DNA from: CAXXOK01 sp963664595
Lineage (GTDB): Bacteria > Bacillota > Clostridia > Christensenellales > Aristaeellaceae
DNA length: 64,000 bases
Direction of reading: 5' to 3'
NCBI GenBank assembly: GCA_963664595.2
Contig: CAXXOK010000003.1
Span: forward strand, 62,001 to 126,000
Part shown: in pieces, positions 7,791 to 16,771 of the stretch
Numbering within the stretch: the first letter of the stretch is position 1
Layout of the letters: the number at the start of each line of letters is the position of its first letter
The notes under the pieces: model-generated
What the model saw: only the letters and a program-made list of their open reading frames with translations
Told to the model about the DNA's origin: nothing
Databases searched by the model: none
Position numbers and translations under genes: made by a program

Positions 7791-8858
7791 TTAATGATAC
7801 CAGCACTGACCGGGTTCGGTTTTGCGGCAGAATATTTTGCCGTACAGGCTGGGGTCCCTGGCTTCGTGATACCGGGTGATCATATCGCCGTTGGCGGCCC
7901 TGCCCAGCAGCTCGATTTTGCCTGTGGGGTGGGACATGCAATAGTGGAAATGCTTGCCGTGCCCGTTCTGTATGGCTTTGGCGCCTTCCACGATCTCCAT
8001 CCCCTCAAACAGGGGCACCTGAAATCCGTTCTTGACGCCCTTGACGGGGCGGCACTGGAATATATAGTAGGGCAGACAGCCGATGCGCGTCAGCTTTTTC
8101 AGCAGCGTGCCCAGCGTTTGGGGATCGTCGTTCACGCCCCGCAGCAGTACGGTTTGGTTTTTAACAATTAAACCGGCTTTTTGAAGGGCTTTGACCGCCT
8201 GCATGGATTGCGGGGTGATCTCGTGAGGATGGTTGAACTGCGTCACAATGTAAATCTGCTTTTTCCGGCCGTGCCTTTGTAAAATCTCCAACAGCGCCGG
8301 GTCGCCGTTGACGCGCTGCGGGTAGGATACGGGGGTGCGGGTGCCGAACCGGATGAAATCCAGATGCTCAATGGGCGTCAATGCCTCCAGATAGCGGTCA
8401 ATTCTGCTATTGCTGTTTAAAAACGCGTCGCCGCCAGAGATAAGCACGTTGGATATTTCCTCATGGTTTTGGATGTAGCGTATGATCGCGGTAAGGTTTT
8501 CGGCAATTTCGTCGTCCGAGCTGCCGACTAGCCGCTTGCGGAAACAATGGCGGCAGTACATGGCGCATTTGCTGGTGGAGAGGATGAGCGCGGTCTGCGT
8601 ATACTTATGCTGCAGCCCCGGCAGCACGGTATTTGTCTGCTCGCCGCTGGTGTCGATGCTGCCGTCCTTTTCCGCTTCCACAAGGGAGGGAACCGCCATT
8701 CTCCGGATGGGATCCTCGGGATCCTCCGGATTGATCAAATCCAGATAGTACGAAGGAATCAGCATGGGATACCGGTCGGCGATCTGCTCCAGACGGTCTG
8801 CTTCCTCCTTGGGTAGATGAAGTATTTCAGCAATCTGGGATACTCTCCGATAAAACAT
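7791..8858 (-). CDS. KamA-family radical SAM aminomutase
   Basis: 355 residues. The [4Fe-4S]/SAM motif is CAMYCRHC (Cys98, Cys102, Cys105), and the barrel is followed by the family's FNHPHE and LLRGVNDD segments. It belongs with lysine 2,3-aminomutases and the EpmB enzyme that makes beta-lysine for EF-P. It is shorter than classical clostridial lysine aminomutase (about 415) and close to the short branch, so the substrate cannot be fixed. No EF-P or lysine-fermentation genes are in the window. Confidence 0.85.
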   Translation of the reverse strand: MFYRRVSQIAEILHLPKEEADRLEQIADRYPMLIPSYYLDLINPEDPEDPIRRMAVPSLVEAEKDGSIDTSGEQTNTVLPGLQHKYTQTALILSTSKCAMYCRHCFRKRLVGSSDDEIAENLTAIIRYIQNHEEISNVLISGGDAFLNSNSRIDRYLEALTPIEHLDFIRFGTRTPVSYPQRVNGDPALLEILQRHGRKKQIYIVTQFNHPHEITPQSMQAVKALQKAGLIVKNQTVLLRGVNDDPQTLGTLLKKLTRIGCLPYYIFQCRPVKGVKNGFQVPLFEGMEIVEGAKAIQNGHGKHFHYCMSHPTGKIELLGRAANGDMITRYHEARDPSLYGKIFCRKTEPGQCWYH

Positions 8859-8947
8859 ATGCGCGCGAATACCTGCCTTTCCATCCGCTGTCGGGACTTG
8901 TTCCGGATCATCGTCCGGTCCGGTTCTGTTCTGTTGTCTATACTACT

Positions 8948-8976
8948 TTTGTAACATAATCTATGCTGGTTGTCAA
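8948..8976 (-). promoter_or_regulatory. Promoter of the KamA-type gene
   Basis: On the minus strand TTGACA (8971-8976) and TACAAA (8948-8953) with 17 bases between. Confidence 0.55.
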
Positions 8977-9027
8977 TTTTTCACGGGCGGGCGGCGTCCC
9001 GCCGAAGCAGCAAACTGAAACCCCTGC

Positions 9028-9056
9028 TTGCACAGGCACGTAAAATAAGGTATAAA
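9028..9056 (+). promoter_or_regulatory. Promoter of the acyltransferase-gltS operon
   Basis: TTGCAC (9028-9033) and TATAAA (9051-9056), spacer 17, 38 bases before the ATG at 9094. Confidence 0.6.
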
Positions 9057-9093
9057 TATTTCATAGGAATCCATGCACAACGGGAGGACTATC

Positions 9094-10299
9094 ATGAAGC
9101 ACAGGTTCGGTCAGCAGGTTGCCTGGACAGTTTTCTTTTTCCTGATTCGCCCTTTTGTCCGGCCGATTGTCGGCTATACATACCAGAGGGCGAAGCATAT
9201 TCAAGGGCCTGCGATTTTACTGTGCAACCATAACCAGGACATCGATATCGGCCTGATGGGGTTAAGCTACCGGCAGTCCATGCGGGTGGTGGCCAGCGAG
9301 CACATTTTCCGGCTGGGAATTCTCACCTGGCTGGTCAAGCAGTTTTTCTCGCCGATTGTCCGTATGAAGGGGAAAACGGAGATCCGGACAGTGCGCGATA
9401 TCCTCAATGTGATCAAAAAGGGCGGCAGGGTGTGCATCTTTCCCGAGGGCAACCGCAGCTATAACGGGCTTACGGGAGAGATTACGCAGGCAACGGCCTC
9501 ACTGGCGCGCATGGCCAAATGCCAGCTGATCACCTACCGCATTGAGGGCGGATATTTAAAGCATCCGCGCTGGGCAAAATACGGCCGCCGAGGGCATGTG
9601 TTCGGCCACGAGGTGGGACGGTATACGCCGCAGCAGCTGGCAGCCATGAATACCGAGGAAGTGCTGGCGCTCATCCGGCGGGACCTGCATGAGGACGCTT
9701 ATGAAAGGCAGCGGCAGATGCCGCGCGTGTACCGGGGCAAAAAGCTGGCCGAAAGCCTGGAAACGGCCATGTACCTGTGCCCCAGATGCGAAAGAATTGG
9801 CACCCTGCAAAGCGAGGACAATCGCATTGCCTGCGGCTGCGGATTTGCCATGCGGTATGATGAGATGGGAATTTTAGAAAGCGCCGATGGGCAAGACGCG
9901 CGCTTTTCCACCGTTACCGCGTGGGATGCGTGGCAGGAGAGCAAAACGGCGGAAATAGCGCTAAACGGCCAAGGCGGCAGCATTGTCGGCGACGACGGGA
10001 TTTCCCTCTACCGGGTGGAGCCGTGCAAAGGCGATGAGCTGATCGAAACCGCGAGGCTGTCCATCAGCCAGAGGGAGCTGGTATGCGGTTCTTTCATGTT
10101 CCCGTTGGCGAATATTTCCGATCTGGCGATCATCGGGCGCAATACCCTGGTGTTTGAAACCCGCAGCGGAGGGTATTACGAACTGCGCAGTAAAAGCGAC
10201 TACAACGCGCTTAAATACCGCCGTATTTACCTGTATTGCAAAACAATGGCGAAAGGAGAGTGCGATGCTGTGGTATGCGTTGCACAACAACAACAATGA
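9094..10299 (+). CDS. PlsC-type acyltransferase with C-terminal zinc ribbon
   Basis: 401 residues. Residues 1-200 are a lysophosphatidate-type acyltransferase with a hydrophobic N-terminus, the catalytic NHNQDID (His46, Asp51) and the substrate motif FPEGNRS (116-122). Unlike an ordinary PlsC (about 240 residues), it continues with CPRC...CGCG (Cys229, 232, 247, 249), a zinc-ribbon-like knuckle, and a beta-rich region to the end (about 260-400) resembling a PH-like or GRAM-like fold by its strand pattern. The ATG at 9094 has GGGAGG upstream. It probably acylates a glycerophospholipid at the membrane; the tail may bind membrane or nucleic acid. The stop overlaps the gltS start. Confidence 0.85.
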   Translation: MKHRFGQQVAWTVFFFLIRPFVRPIVGYTYQRAKHIQGPAILLCNHNQDIDIGLMGLSYRQSMRVVASEHIFRLGILTWLVKQFFSPIVRMKGKTEIRTVRDILNVIKKGGRVCIFPEGNRSYNGLTGEITQATASLARMAKCQLITYRIEGGYLKHPRWAKYGRRGHVFGHEVGRYTPQQLAAMNTEEVLALIRRDLHEDAYERQRQMPRVYRGKKLAESLETAMYLCPRCERIGTLQSEDNRIACGCGFAMRYDEMGILESADGQDARFSTVTAWDAWQESKTAEIALNGQGGSIVGDDGISLYRVEPCKGDELIETARLSISQRELVCGSFMFPLANISDLAIIGRNTLVFETRSGGYYELRSKSDYNALKYRRIYLYCKTMAKGECDAVVCVAQQQQ

Positions 10300-11684
10300 G
10301 CTTTTCTGCACAAAACACGGAGCTCTGGAACCTGGTTCTTCAATTGGGGATAATCTCCGCCATTCTGCTGGGTGCAAACATCCTTCGCAGAAAACTGCCC
10401 GTTATCCAGAAGCTGTTGCTGCCAACAGCCGTGCTCGGCGGGTTTTTGCTGCTGGCACTCCGGCTGACGGGATGGGTGTATATCGATACCGGTCTGCTGG
10501 AAATGATTACCTACCACGGGCTGGCGATCGGCTTCATCGCGCTGTCCATCCGCACCATGCGCAATGAGAAGCTGGAAAACGGCGTGGGCCTGATCGGCAT
10601 GAAAAGCGGCGCGCTGATTGTGAGCAGCTATATCATTCAGGGAATCGCGGGCCTGATCATTTCCCTTGTCCTGGGGTATACCCTGATGCCCGATCTGTTC
10701 AAGTCAGCGGGCATCCTGCTGCCGATGGGCTACGGCCAGGGCCCCGGACAGGCCAATAACATCGGCACGGTGTACGAGGGCCTCGGCTTTGTCGGCGGAC
10801 GTTCGTTCGCGCTCTCGCTGGCGGCGGCCGGGTTTTTAAGCGCGTGCGTTGTGGGCGTGATCTACCTCAATTATCTGTCGCGCAAGGGCGAGATTAAGCG
10901 CGTGAAGCAGAATGAAGACGAGGAGATCGAAAAAAGCGGTATCGGTGTATTTCAGGATCCCAACGAGATCCCGATTTCCCAGGCGGTGGACAAGCTCACG
11001 GTGCAGATTGCGCTGGTGCTGTCTGTGTATCTGATCACCTATGGCGTCATTCTGGGGCTTACGTCCCTTTCGGCCTCGCTTGGCGAAGGACTAGCCAACA
11101 CCATTTCGTCGCTGCTGTGGGGGTTCAACTTTATCGTTGGCGCGCTGATCGCCATGCTGTTCCGGGGCATTATGCTGCTGCTGCGCAAAAACAAGCTGAT
11201 GACCCACCAGTACCAGAACAATTATCTGCTCAGCCGTGTATCGGGCTTCTTTTTCGACCTGATGATCGTGGCGGGCATTGCGTCCATCGATATCAATGTG
11301 ATGAAAACCCTGTGGCTGCCGTTTGTGCTGATGTCGGTGATCGGCGCAATTCTGACATTTTTCTATCTCAAGGTCATCTGCCGCAAACTGTATCCCGATT
11401 ATTACTATGAAGGCCTGTTGTCGATGTACGGGATGATGACGGGAACCATTTCCTCCGGCGTGCTGCTGCTGCGCGAGGTGGATCCGCTGTTCCGGACACG
11501 GGCCTCCACCAATATGCTGGTCGGATCGGGCTTCGCGGTGCTGCTGGGCGCACCGATGCTGCTGTTGATCGGCATCGCGCCCAACTCCCCTGAAATGACG
11601 TTACTCACCCTTGGGCTGCTGGTGGTATATTTCCTGCTGATGCTGCTGCTCATGTACGGGAAAAAGAAAAAAACTACGAAATAG
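10296..11684 (+). CDS. gltS: Sodium/glutamate symporter, GltS family
   Basis: A polytopic membrane protein of about 462 residues from this start. GYGQGPGQANNIG in the first half is the GltS-family pore motif, and the two halves show the inverted-repeat pattern of hydrophobic segments. It imports glutamate with Na+. The start is uncertain: ATG 10296 overlaps the acyltransferase stop as ATGA and has no ribosome site, suggesting coupled reinitiation; ATG 10275 in frame is the alternative. A good ribosome site (GGAGAG, 10255) instead serves an out-of-frame ATG at 10264. Confidence 0.87.
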   Translation: MSFSAQNTELWNLVLQLGIISAILLGANILRRKLPVIQKLLLPTAVLGGFLLLALRLTGWVYIDTGLLEMITYHGLAIGFIALSIRTMRNEKLENGVGLIGMKSGALIVSSYIIQGIAGLIISLVLGYTLMPDLFKSAGILLPMGYGQGPGQANNIGTVYEGLGFVGGRSFALSLAAAGFLSACVVGVIYLNYLSRKGEIKRVKQNEDEEIEKSGIGVFQDPNEIPISQAVDKLTVQIALVLSVYLITYGVILGLTSLSASLGEGLANTISSLLWGFNFIVGALIAMLFRGIMLLLRKNKLMTHQYQNNYLLSRVSGFFFDLMIVAGIASIDINVMKTLWLPFVLMSVIGAILTFFYLKVICRKLYPDYYYEGLLSMYGMMTGTISSGVLLLREVDPLFRTRASTNMLVGSGFAVLLGAPMLLLIGIAPNSPEMTLLTLGLLVVYFLLMLLLMYGKKKKTTK

Positions 11685-11713
11685 ACTTACCGGACAATCG
11701 GAGATAAACCATG

Positions 11714-11750
11714 CAGGGCATACCGCCGGGAGGGGGTATGCCCTGTTGTT
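11714..11750 (+). terminator. Terminator after gltS
   Basis: CAGGGCATACC ... GGTATGCCCTG followed by TTGTTTTATTTTT. The stretch from here to 12107 has no gene I can support; a weak GCGCGATA/TATCGCGC hairpin lies at 12028-12066. Confidence 0.8.
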
Positions 11751-12107
11751 TTATTTTTGGAAACCCGCTTGTGATCACAGGTGGGGCAGGGTTGACGGAA
11801 GATCGGCCAGCGTCCCGGATGGAATAGTTATGCAATTTTCATATCGGCGTGCGTTGCTTGGGAGGGATTTCCGCGTTCCGGTATTTTGGCATACAGCGAA
11901 ACGCCTGGGTCTATGCTGCGGGGATGGCCTTTATGAAGGCGGCATTGCGGATCGCCGGAGCGTGGGCACACCCATGATACGCACCTGAAAAATGAGACGG
12001 TAAAGCAGCTGAATAGAATAAGGCAAAGCGCGATATAAACTGATGGAGAACGATGGATATCGCGCTATTTTATAATGGTGAAAAACAGAAAATGATTGCA
12101 GATAGGA

Positions 12108-12136
12108 TTGACACTAAATACGTAACGGTGTAAGAT
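12108..12136 (+). promoter_or_regulatory. Promoter of merR-VIT/VWA operon
   Basis: TTGACA (12108-12113) and TAAGAT (12131-12136), spacer 17. The spacer contains a loose dyad around TACGTA (ACAC...GTGT), a position typical of MerR autoregulation. Confidence 0.6.
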
Positions 12137-12154
12137 GAGCGTGAGGTGAGGCCG

Positions 12155-12583
12155 ATGGATAAATTAACCATCTCCGAGATTACGGAAAAAACGGGCGTTT
12201 CCAAGCGGACCGTGCACTATTATATCGGGCGGGGGCTGCTGCCCCCGGCGGAAAAGGATGAAGACGGATATTACTACACACAGGAGCATCTGACAAAAAT
12301 CCTGTATATCCGCTGGCTGGCGGCACGGCACGTATCCCTGCAGGGAATCGCGTTTCAAATGCAGGGGCGCAGCGGTGAAACCATGGAGCGCGAGATGGCG
12401 GAAAACCGCAGTCCCGCGGAGGATTTCAACATGGCGCCGGATACCGCTGCGCCGGACGTATATATCCGCAAAACCCTGTTGCCGGGGCTGGAAATCCACA
12501 TGACACCGGAAGTGTACGAGCGGCTGCGGTATAAAATGGATACACTGGCCGCCTATCTGAAAAAATTATCGCAGGAAGGATGA
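12155..12583 (+). CDS. MerR-family transcriptional regulator
   Basis: 142 residues. The winged helix-turn-helix is at 1-70: LTISEITEKTGVSKRTVHYY followed by IGRGLLPPAEKDEDGYYYT. The rest is a short helical region and a C-terminal tail with ETHM-like and PEVYERLRYKMDTLAAYLKK helices; there is no ligand-binding GyrI domain and no metal-binding cysteines. The start at 12155 has GTGAGGTGAGG before it. It ends seven bases before the VIT/VWA gene and very likely controls this operon. Confidence 0.85.
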   Translation: MDKLTISEITEKTGVSKRTVHYYIGRGLLPPAEKDEDGYYYTQEHLTKILYIRWLAARHVSLQGIAFQMQGRSGETMEREMAENRSPAEDFNMAPDTAAPDVYIRKTLLPGLEIHMTPEVYERLRYKMDTLAAYLKKLSQEG

Positions 12584-12590
12584 GGGTTCG

Positions 12591-15038
12591 ATGATCGGTC
12601 AGGAGGAGACGGTATTTCTGACGTCGGTTCTCAAGAGCATCCCGATTCACGGCAGCGTGCTGGGTGATACGCTGGAGGGGCGGATTACCCAGGAATATGT
12701 GAACACGTTCAGCGTGCCGCTGGAGGTTGTGTATACCTTTCCCACGCCGGAAAACGCTGCGGTGACGGGCCTTTTGATTACCATTGGCAATCAGCGGATC
12801 GAAACGGGGATTGTGGAGCGTGAGCAGGCCAATCAACAGTATGCCAAAGCCATTGCGGACGGCAACAGCGCGTTCCTGCTGGAATCGGAACGCCCCAATG
12901 TAAACCGCCTCACGCTGGGGCGTGTGGAGCCGGGCGAGCGGATTGTGGCGGAAACCCGTTTCTGCATGACGCCGCAGCGCTGTGACAACGAAATACGCCT
13001 TGCCATTCCCACCACCATCGCGCCGCGCTACATCCCCTGCCGTATGCTGATGGAGACCCCGGAAGACGCGCATAGGATTACCCCGCCAAGCGGCGAAACG
13101 GGCTATATGGTGGAGCTGGACTTGGAAATTCTTCCGCTTAACGATATCCGGCCGGGCGACTCCCCCTCCCATGATCTGTTGTGGAAACAATCCGACGACG
13201 GCCGGTGGCTTGTGACCCTGAAGGACGGCTGCTGCGAAGCGGGCAGCGATATGGTGGTGCTGTACCATGAGCAAGACGCCAAGCAAAACCGCGGTATTCT
13301 GGGCGCGGACGAGACGTTGCTGGCGCAGTTCATACCCGATCTGCCGGTGGGCAGGCCCGGGAACAGAGCCTATACCATCCTGCTGGACAGCTCCGGCTCC
13401 ATGGAGGATAAGATGGATACCGCCAAGGAGGCGGTGCGCAACGCGCTGACCTATATCCGCAAGGAAGACGATATTCAGCTGCTGTGCTTCAACAATACCC
13501 TGCGCAATCTTCCCGGGCAAACGATGTGCAGGGCCGGTGATGAGGCGCGCCAAACTCTGCGCCGCACGCTGCAAACGCTGGAGGCAAGCGGCGGAACCGA
13601 GATTCTGCTTCCGCTCAGAATGGCGCTGGAGGAAACGGGAACGCCGGAAACCCATGATATCCTACTGATCACCGACGGGCAGGTAGGCAATGAGAGCGAA
13701 ATCATTACCATGACGCAGCGGTACTTAAGACGCGGCACCCGGCTGTTTACCATCGGTATTGGGCAGGCTGCCAACAGCTATCTGGTTTCCGAACTTGCGC
13801 TGGTCGGCGGGGGAATGGCGGAGAACGTGTTTCCGGGGGAAAACCTGGAGGCCAAGTGTGAACGGCAGATGATCCGCTGCGCGGGGCAGCGGATGGAAAA
13901 CGTGCGGCTGAGCTGGGCGGACGACACGGCGGCGGAACCGGCCGTGCCGCTGACCGCCGTATTTGACGGCGATACGGTATCCGCCTGCGTATGCACCGGG
14001 GATAAACCCTGGCCGCTGACGCTGAGCGCAGCGGCGGACGGGCAGCGCTGGACCTGCGTGTTGCAGCGCCGGGATGTGCTGGATATCGGAGAGGACCTTC
14101 CGGCCAAAATCGCGGCGCGGCAGAAGCTGCGCAAGCTGGAACGGGATTACGATGCCTGTGGCAACGCGGCGGTGCAGCAGGAGCTCAAGGAAAGGGCCAT
14201 TGCGCTTTCCGTGGAGAGCGGCGTGCTCTGCCGCTTTACCACTTTCTATTCCGAGCTGCTGCGCCCCGAAAGCGACCGGCGGATTCCCCTTACGCATGAA
14301 GTGCCTGTGGCTTCTTTGAAACGGCTTTTCCAACGCTCCGATACCAGCGGCTTCGCGTGCGCGAGGAGCGAGGACGAGGAGCTCTCCTCCATAATCGGCA
14401 GCGGGGTCAGCCTTGCAAGAGAATTGCTGCAGCCGCGCCGCATGGATTCGGCAAAGGATTCGTTCGTGTCCGGTGTCTCACGGATGCGGTCTGCACGGGG
14501 CGGCATGGAAGAACGGAATGTGCAGCCTCCCCGCAAGCAAGGATGGGAAGGAATCCTATCGTCCGGTATCAGCCACAGGATGTATGACGACCTATATCTG
14601 GACGGCATCAAGGGCTTCTGGGAAAGGGATCTGCACAGTGCGGACTATCCGGATTTCGGCGGGCTGCTCAAGGCGCTGATCCGGATACATCAGGCGGACG
14701 GGCCTGTGAGCACGGCCTGCTACAATGCCATGCTTCTGGCGGCGGATGAACTGCTGGAGACCCGCGCGTTTCCCGATGTGGAGGGGTATGTGTCCGGAAT
14801 GCTCGAAGCGGTTGAGCATTTGCTCCGGCATAATCCGGACCCGAAACGGATGGAGCAGCTGCTGGATGTGATCACGGTCCTGCTCAAAAAGTGCGGCGAC
14901 AGCCCTGCGCTCCACAAACGGATGAAGGCGGCGGCACGGCATTCCCGGTATCAAACACAGGATGTAAAGCGGTACCGGCTCAAATGTGCGTTCACATGCC
15001 TTCAGCTGGCTTGCGAAGATGATCCCATGCTGCAATAA
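12591..15038 (+). CDS. VIT and VWA domain protein
   Basis: 815 residues. Residues 5-135 form a VIT domain (VYTFPTPENAAVTGLLITIG). Residues 258-430 form a von Willebrand A domain with an intact MIDAS metal site: Asp266-Ser-Ser-Gly-Ser270, Thr336 (GGTEI) and Asp362 (LLITDGQVG). A long helical C-terminal region of unknown fold follows (520-815). No signal peptide, transmembrane helix or sorting motif is present, so unlike secreted inter-alpha-inhibitor-type proteins it should be cytosolic. Such intracellular VWA proteins usually act as protein-assembly scaffolds. It is paired with a MerR regulator and nothing else. Function unknown. Confidence 0.85.
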   Translation: MIGQEETVFLTSVLKSIPIHGSVLGDTLEGRITQEYVNTFSVPLEVVYTFPTPENAAVTGLLITIGNQRIETGIVEREQANQQYAKAIADGNSAFLLESERPNVNRLTLGRVEPGERIVAETRFCMTPQRCDNEIRLAIPTTIAPRYIPCRMLMETPEDAHRITPPSGETGYMVELDLEILPLNDIRPGDSPSHDLLWKQSDDGRWLVTLKDGCCEAGSDMVVLYHEQDAKQNRGILGADETLLAQFIPDLPVGRPGNRAYTILLDSSGSMEDKMDTAKEAVRNALTYIRKEDDIQLLCFNNTLRNLPGQTMCRAGDEARQTLRRTLQTLEASGGTEILLPLRMALEETGTPETHDILLITDGQVGNESEIITMTQRYLRRGTRLFTIGIGQAANSYLVSELALVGGGMAENVFPGENLEAKCERQMIRCAGQRMENVRLSWADDTAAEPAVPLTAVFDGDTVSACVCTGDKPWPLTLSAAADGQRWTCVLQRRDVLDIGEDLPAKIAARQKLRKLERDYDACGNAAVQQELKERAIALSVESGVLCRFTTFYSELLRPESDRRIPLTHEVPVASLKRLFQRSDTSGFACARSEDEELSSIIGSGVSLARELLQPRRMDSAKDSFVSGVSRMRSARGGMEERNVQPPRKQGWEGILSSGISHRMYDDLYLDGIKGFWERDLHSADYPDFGGLLKALIRIHQADGPVSTACYNAMLLAADELLETRAFPDVEGYVSGMLEAVEHLLRHNPDPKRMEQLLDVITVLLKKCGDSPALHKRMKAAARHSRYQTQDVKRYRLKCAFTCLQLACEDDPMLQ

Positions 15039-15150
15039 TTGTCGCTTTGGGCGGTTGATATTAGAAGCGACAGGCAAAACACCGAAACGAATAAAATGAC
15101 CCGGCGACTGATACCGGTACAGCGTTCGTATTATCCATAAGCATTGATGA

Positions 15151-15184
15151 AAAAACCTGCCGGAGCACATCCCGGCAGGTTTTT
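15151..15184 (+). terminator. Terminator after the VIT/VWA gene
   Basis: AAACCTGCCGG, short loop, CCGGCAGGTTTTT. Confidence 0.85.
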
Positions 15185-15296
15185 ATCCGTCATGGCAAAG
15201 CCAGACGGCGGCGGAGAATCGGATAAGAAAAAGCGCACCCTCGTGCGGTACGCGGAACCCTGTATTTTTTCGCGAACCGGGAGTTCTTGAAAAGAG

Positions 15297-15373
15297 CATG
15301 AGATTTATGTGAAATTTCTCATGTTGAATGTATAATTATGGTTATTGTGGCTAAATTTCATCCATGCTATGAT
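15297..15373 (+). promoter_or_regulatory. Promoter and candidate operator of the sugar ABC operon
   Basis: TTGTGG (15345-15350) and TATGAT (15368-15373) are 17 bases apart. Just upstream is a dyad CATGAGA ... TCTCATG (15297-15323) placed where an activator or repressor could bind. Confidence 0.45.
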
Positions 15374-15421
15374 AATAAAAAGCCCATATATATGATACCG
15401 TAAATTGAAGGAGGTTACCCT

Positions 15422-16669
15422 ATGAAAAAATTCGTATCCCTGTTTCTGGCTGCAATCATGGTATTGTCCCTCGTTTCCTTTGCGGCGGCAGACGACGCTA
15501 CCGCGCTGGAACTGTGGTGCATCTGGTCCAATGACAGCGAATCCAACAAAGCCCCGTTCCTGAAGACCCTTGATGAATTCTATGCCGCTTATCCCGATAT
15601 CGCTGTCAATCTGACACAGTATGATGCCAGCGAATATGACGCGATCATTAAAACTGCCGTGGCCGCCGATGAAGCGCCCGACGTATTCTACTATAACGCC
15701 GGCGGCGTGATGAAAGCCTTTGTGGACGGCGGCAAGCTGGCCGTGTTCAACGACTACATCGCCGATGGTACCTCCGACCGCATTATCGAAGGCACGCTGG
15801 CCAACATGACGTTTGATGGCAACATCTACGGCCTGCCCTACACCAATGCCTGCTCCATCATGTTTATCAATCCCGCGCTGTTTGCGCAGTACGGCATTGA
15901 TCTGCCGACCGCCGGATGGACCTGGACGCAGTTTGTGGAAACCTGCCAGAAGTTCATCGACAACGGCGTAACCCCGCTGGCCCTGGGCGCGAAGGACACC
16001 TGGTGCATCTGCATGTACATGGATATCCTCATGCTCCGTCAGTGCGGCTATCAGGAAATGGCGGATGCGTTCTATAAGAACGAGAACGGCTCCTTCCTGA
16101 CCGACAACATGGTGAAAGCTGCCGACAAGTTTGTGCAGCTGGTCAGCATGGGCGCATTCCCCGAAGGCACCGCCGGCATCAGCCGCGACGAGAGCGAAGT
16201 GCCCTTCTACAACGGCGAAATCCCGATGTATGTAAACGGCAACTGGACTGCCGCCAACTGCCCCGACGGCTTCACCTGCGTAACCTTCCCCGTGATGGAA
16301 GACGGCGCTGGCCTTGCGACCGACTTCATGGGCGGCGCGGCTGAAGAGTTCACCGTTTCCTCGCAGAGCAAGAATATCGAAGCGGCGATGACCCTGTGCA
16401 AATTCCTGGCTGAAAACCACAGCTACAACGCGTATGTGGTCGGCGCCGGTATGCCCACCTGGAAGTTCACCGCCGAACCCACCGGCATCAACCCGCTGAT
16501 CGCCGAGATCGTCGGCTACACCAACAGCGCCACCAGCTTCCTGCTGTGGGGCAACACCATCCTGGAAGGCGACGATTCCACCTTCTACGGCGATGCGCTT
16601 CAGGAACTGGTTATGGGCTCCATCACGGCCGAGGAATTCCTCAACGAAATGGAAAGCCTGCTGCAATAA
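15422..16669 (+). CDS. Carbohydrate ABC transporter, substrate-binding protein
   Basis: 415 residues, family 1 extracellular solute-binding protein (MalE-like). The N-terminus is a signal peptide (about 1-23, MKKFVSLFLAAIMVLSLVSF then AAADD) with an Ala-rich signal peptidase I site and no lipobox cysteine, which is unusual for a Gram-positive binding protein. The body shows ELWCIWSND at the N-lobe start and VFYYNAGGVMKAFVDGG. AAGGAGG precedes the ATG. Two permease genes follow. The sugar is not predictable; the fucose genes elsewhere make a fucosylated glycan one possibility. Confidence 0.88.
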   Translation: MKKFVSLFLAAIMVLSLVSFAAADDATALELWCIWSNDSESNKAPFLKTLDEFYAAYPDIAVNLTQYDASEYDAIIKTAVAADEAPDVFYYNAGGVMKAFVDGGKLAVFNDYIADGTSDRIIEGTLANMTFDGNIYGLPYTNACSIMFINPALFAQYGIDLPTAGWTWTQFVETCQKFIDNGVTPLALGAKDTWCICMYMDILMLRQCGYQEMADAFYKNENGSFLTDNMVKAADKFVQLVSMGAFPEGTAGISRDESEVPFYNGEIPMYVNGNWTAANCPDGFTCVTFPVMEDGAGLATDFMGGAAEEFTVSSQSKNIEAAMTLCKFLAENHSYNAYVVGAGMPTWKFTAEPTGINPLIAEIVGYTNSATSFLLWGNTILEGDDSTFYGDALQELVMGSITAEEFLNEMESLLQ

Positions 16670-16697
16670 TCAATCCGGCGCTGCGCGCCGCGCTCTT

Positions 16698-16731
16698 CCT
16701 CCCACGCGGGCCCACGGGCCCGCGCGGGAGG
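16698..16731 (+). terminator. Intercistronic hairpin between binding protein and permease
   Basis: A very stable stem, CCTCCC-ACGCGGGCCC paired with GGGCCCGCG-CGGGAGG, followed by TTTTCG. It probably acts as a leaky terminator or 3' stabiliser, so that the binding protein is made in excess over the permeases. Confidence 0.65.
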
Positions 16732-16771
16732 TTTTCGTGTCGCTGCGGCTTCCTGTAGGGGAGTGAACCGT

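Noticed and set aside
10264..10567. Frame from ATG 10264 (MLWYALHNNN...) with a good ribosome site inside the gltS start region
   Set aside because: It is out of frame with GltS, not hydrophobic, and ends inside the GltS coding region; noted only because it clouds the choice of the gltS start.
11746..11988. 80-codon frame after gltS
   Set aside because: Starts in the terminator T-run and lacks a ribosome site and any family resemblance.
12426..13655. 409-codon minus-strand frame opposite the MerR and VIT/VWA genes
   Set aside because: Spans two real genes on the other strand and shows no domain or ribosome site.
15305..16666. 453-codon minus-strand frame opposite the sugar-binding protein
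   Set aside because: Low-complexity His/Gly/Val composition typical of an antisense frame; the plus-strand gene has a signal peptide and ribosome site.
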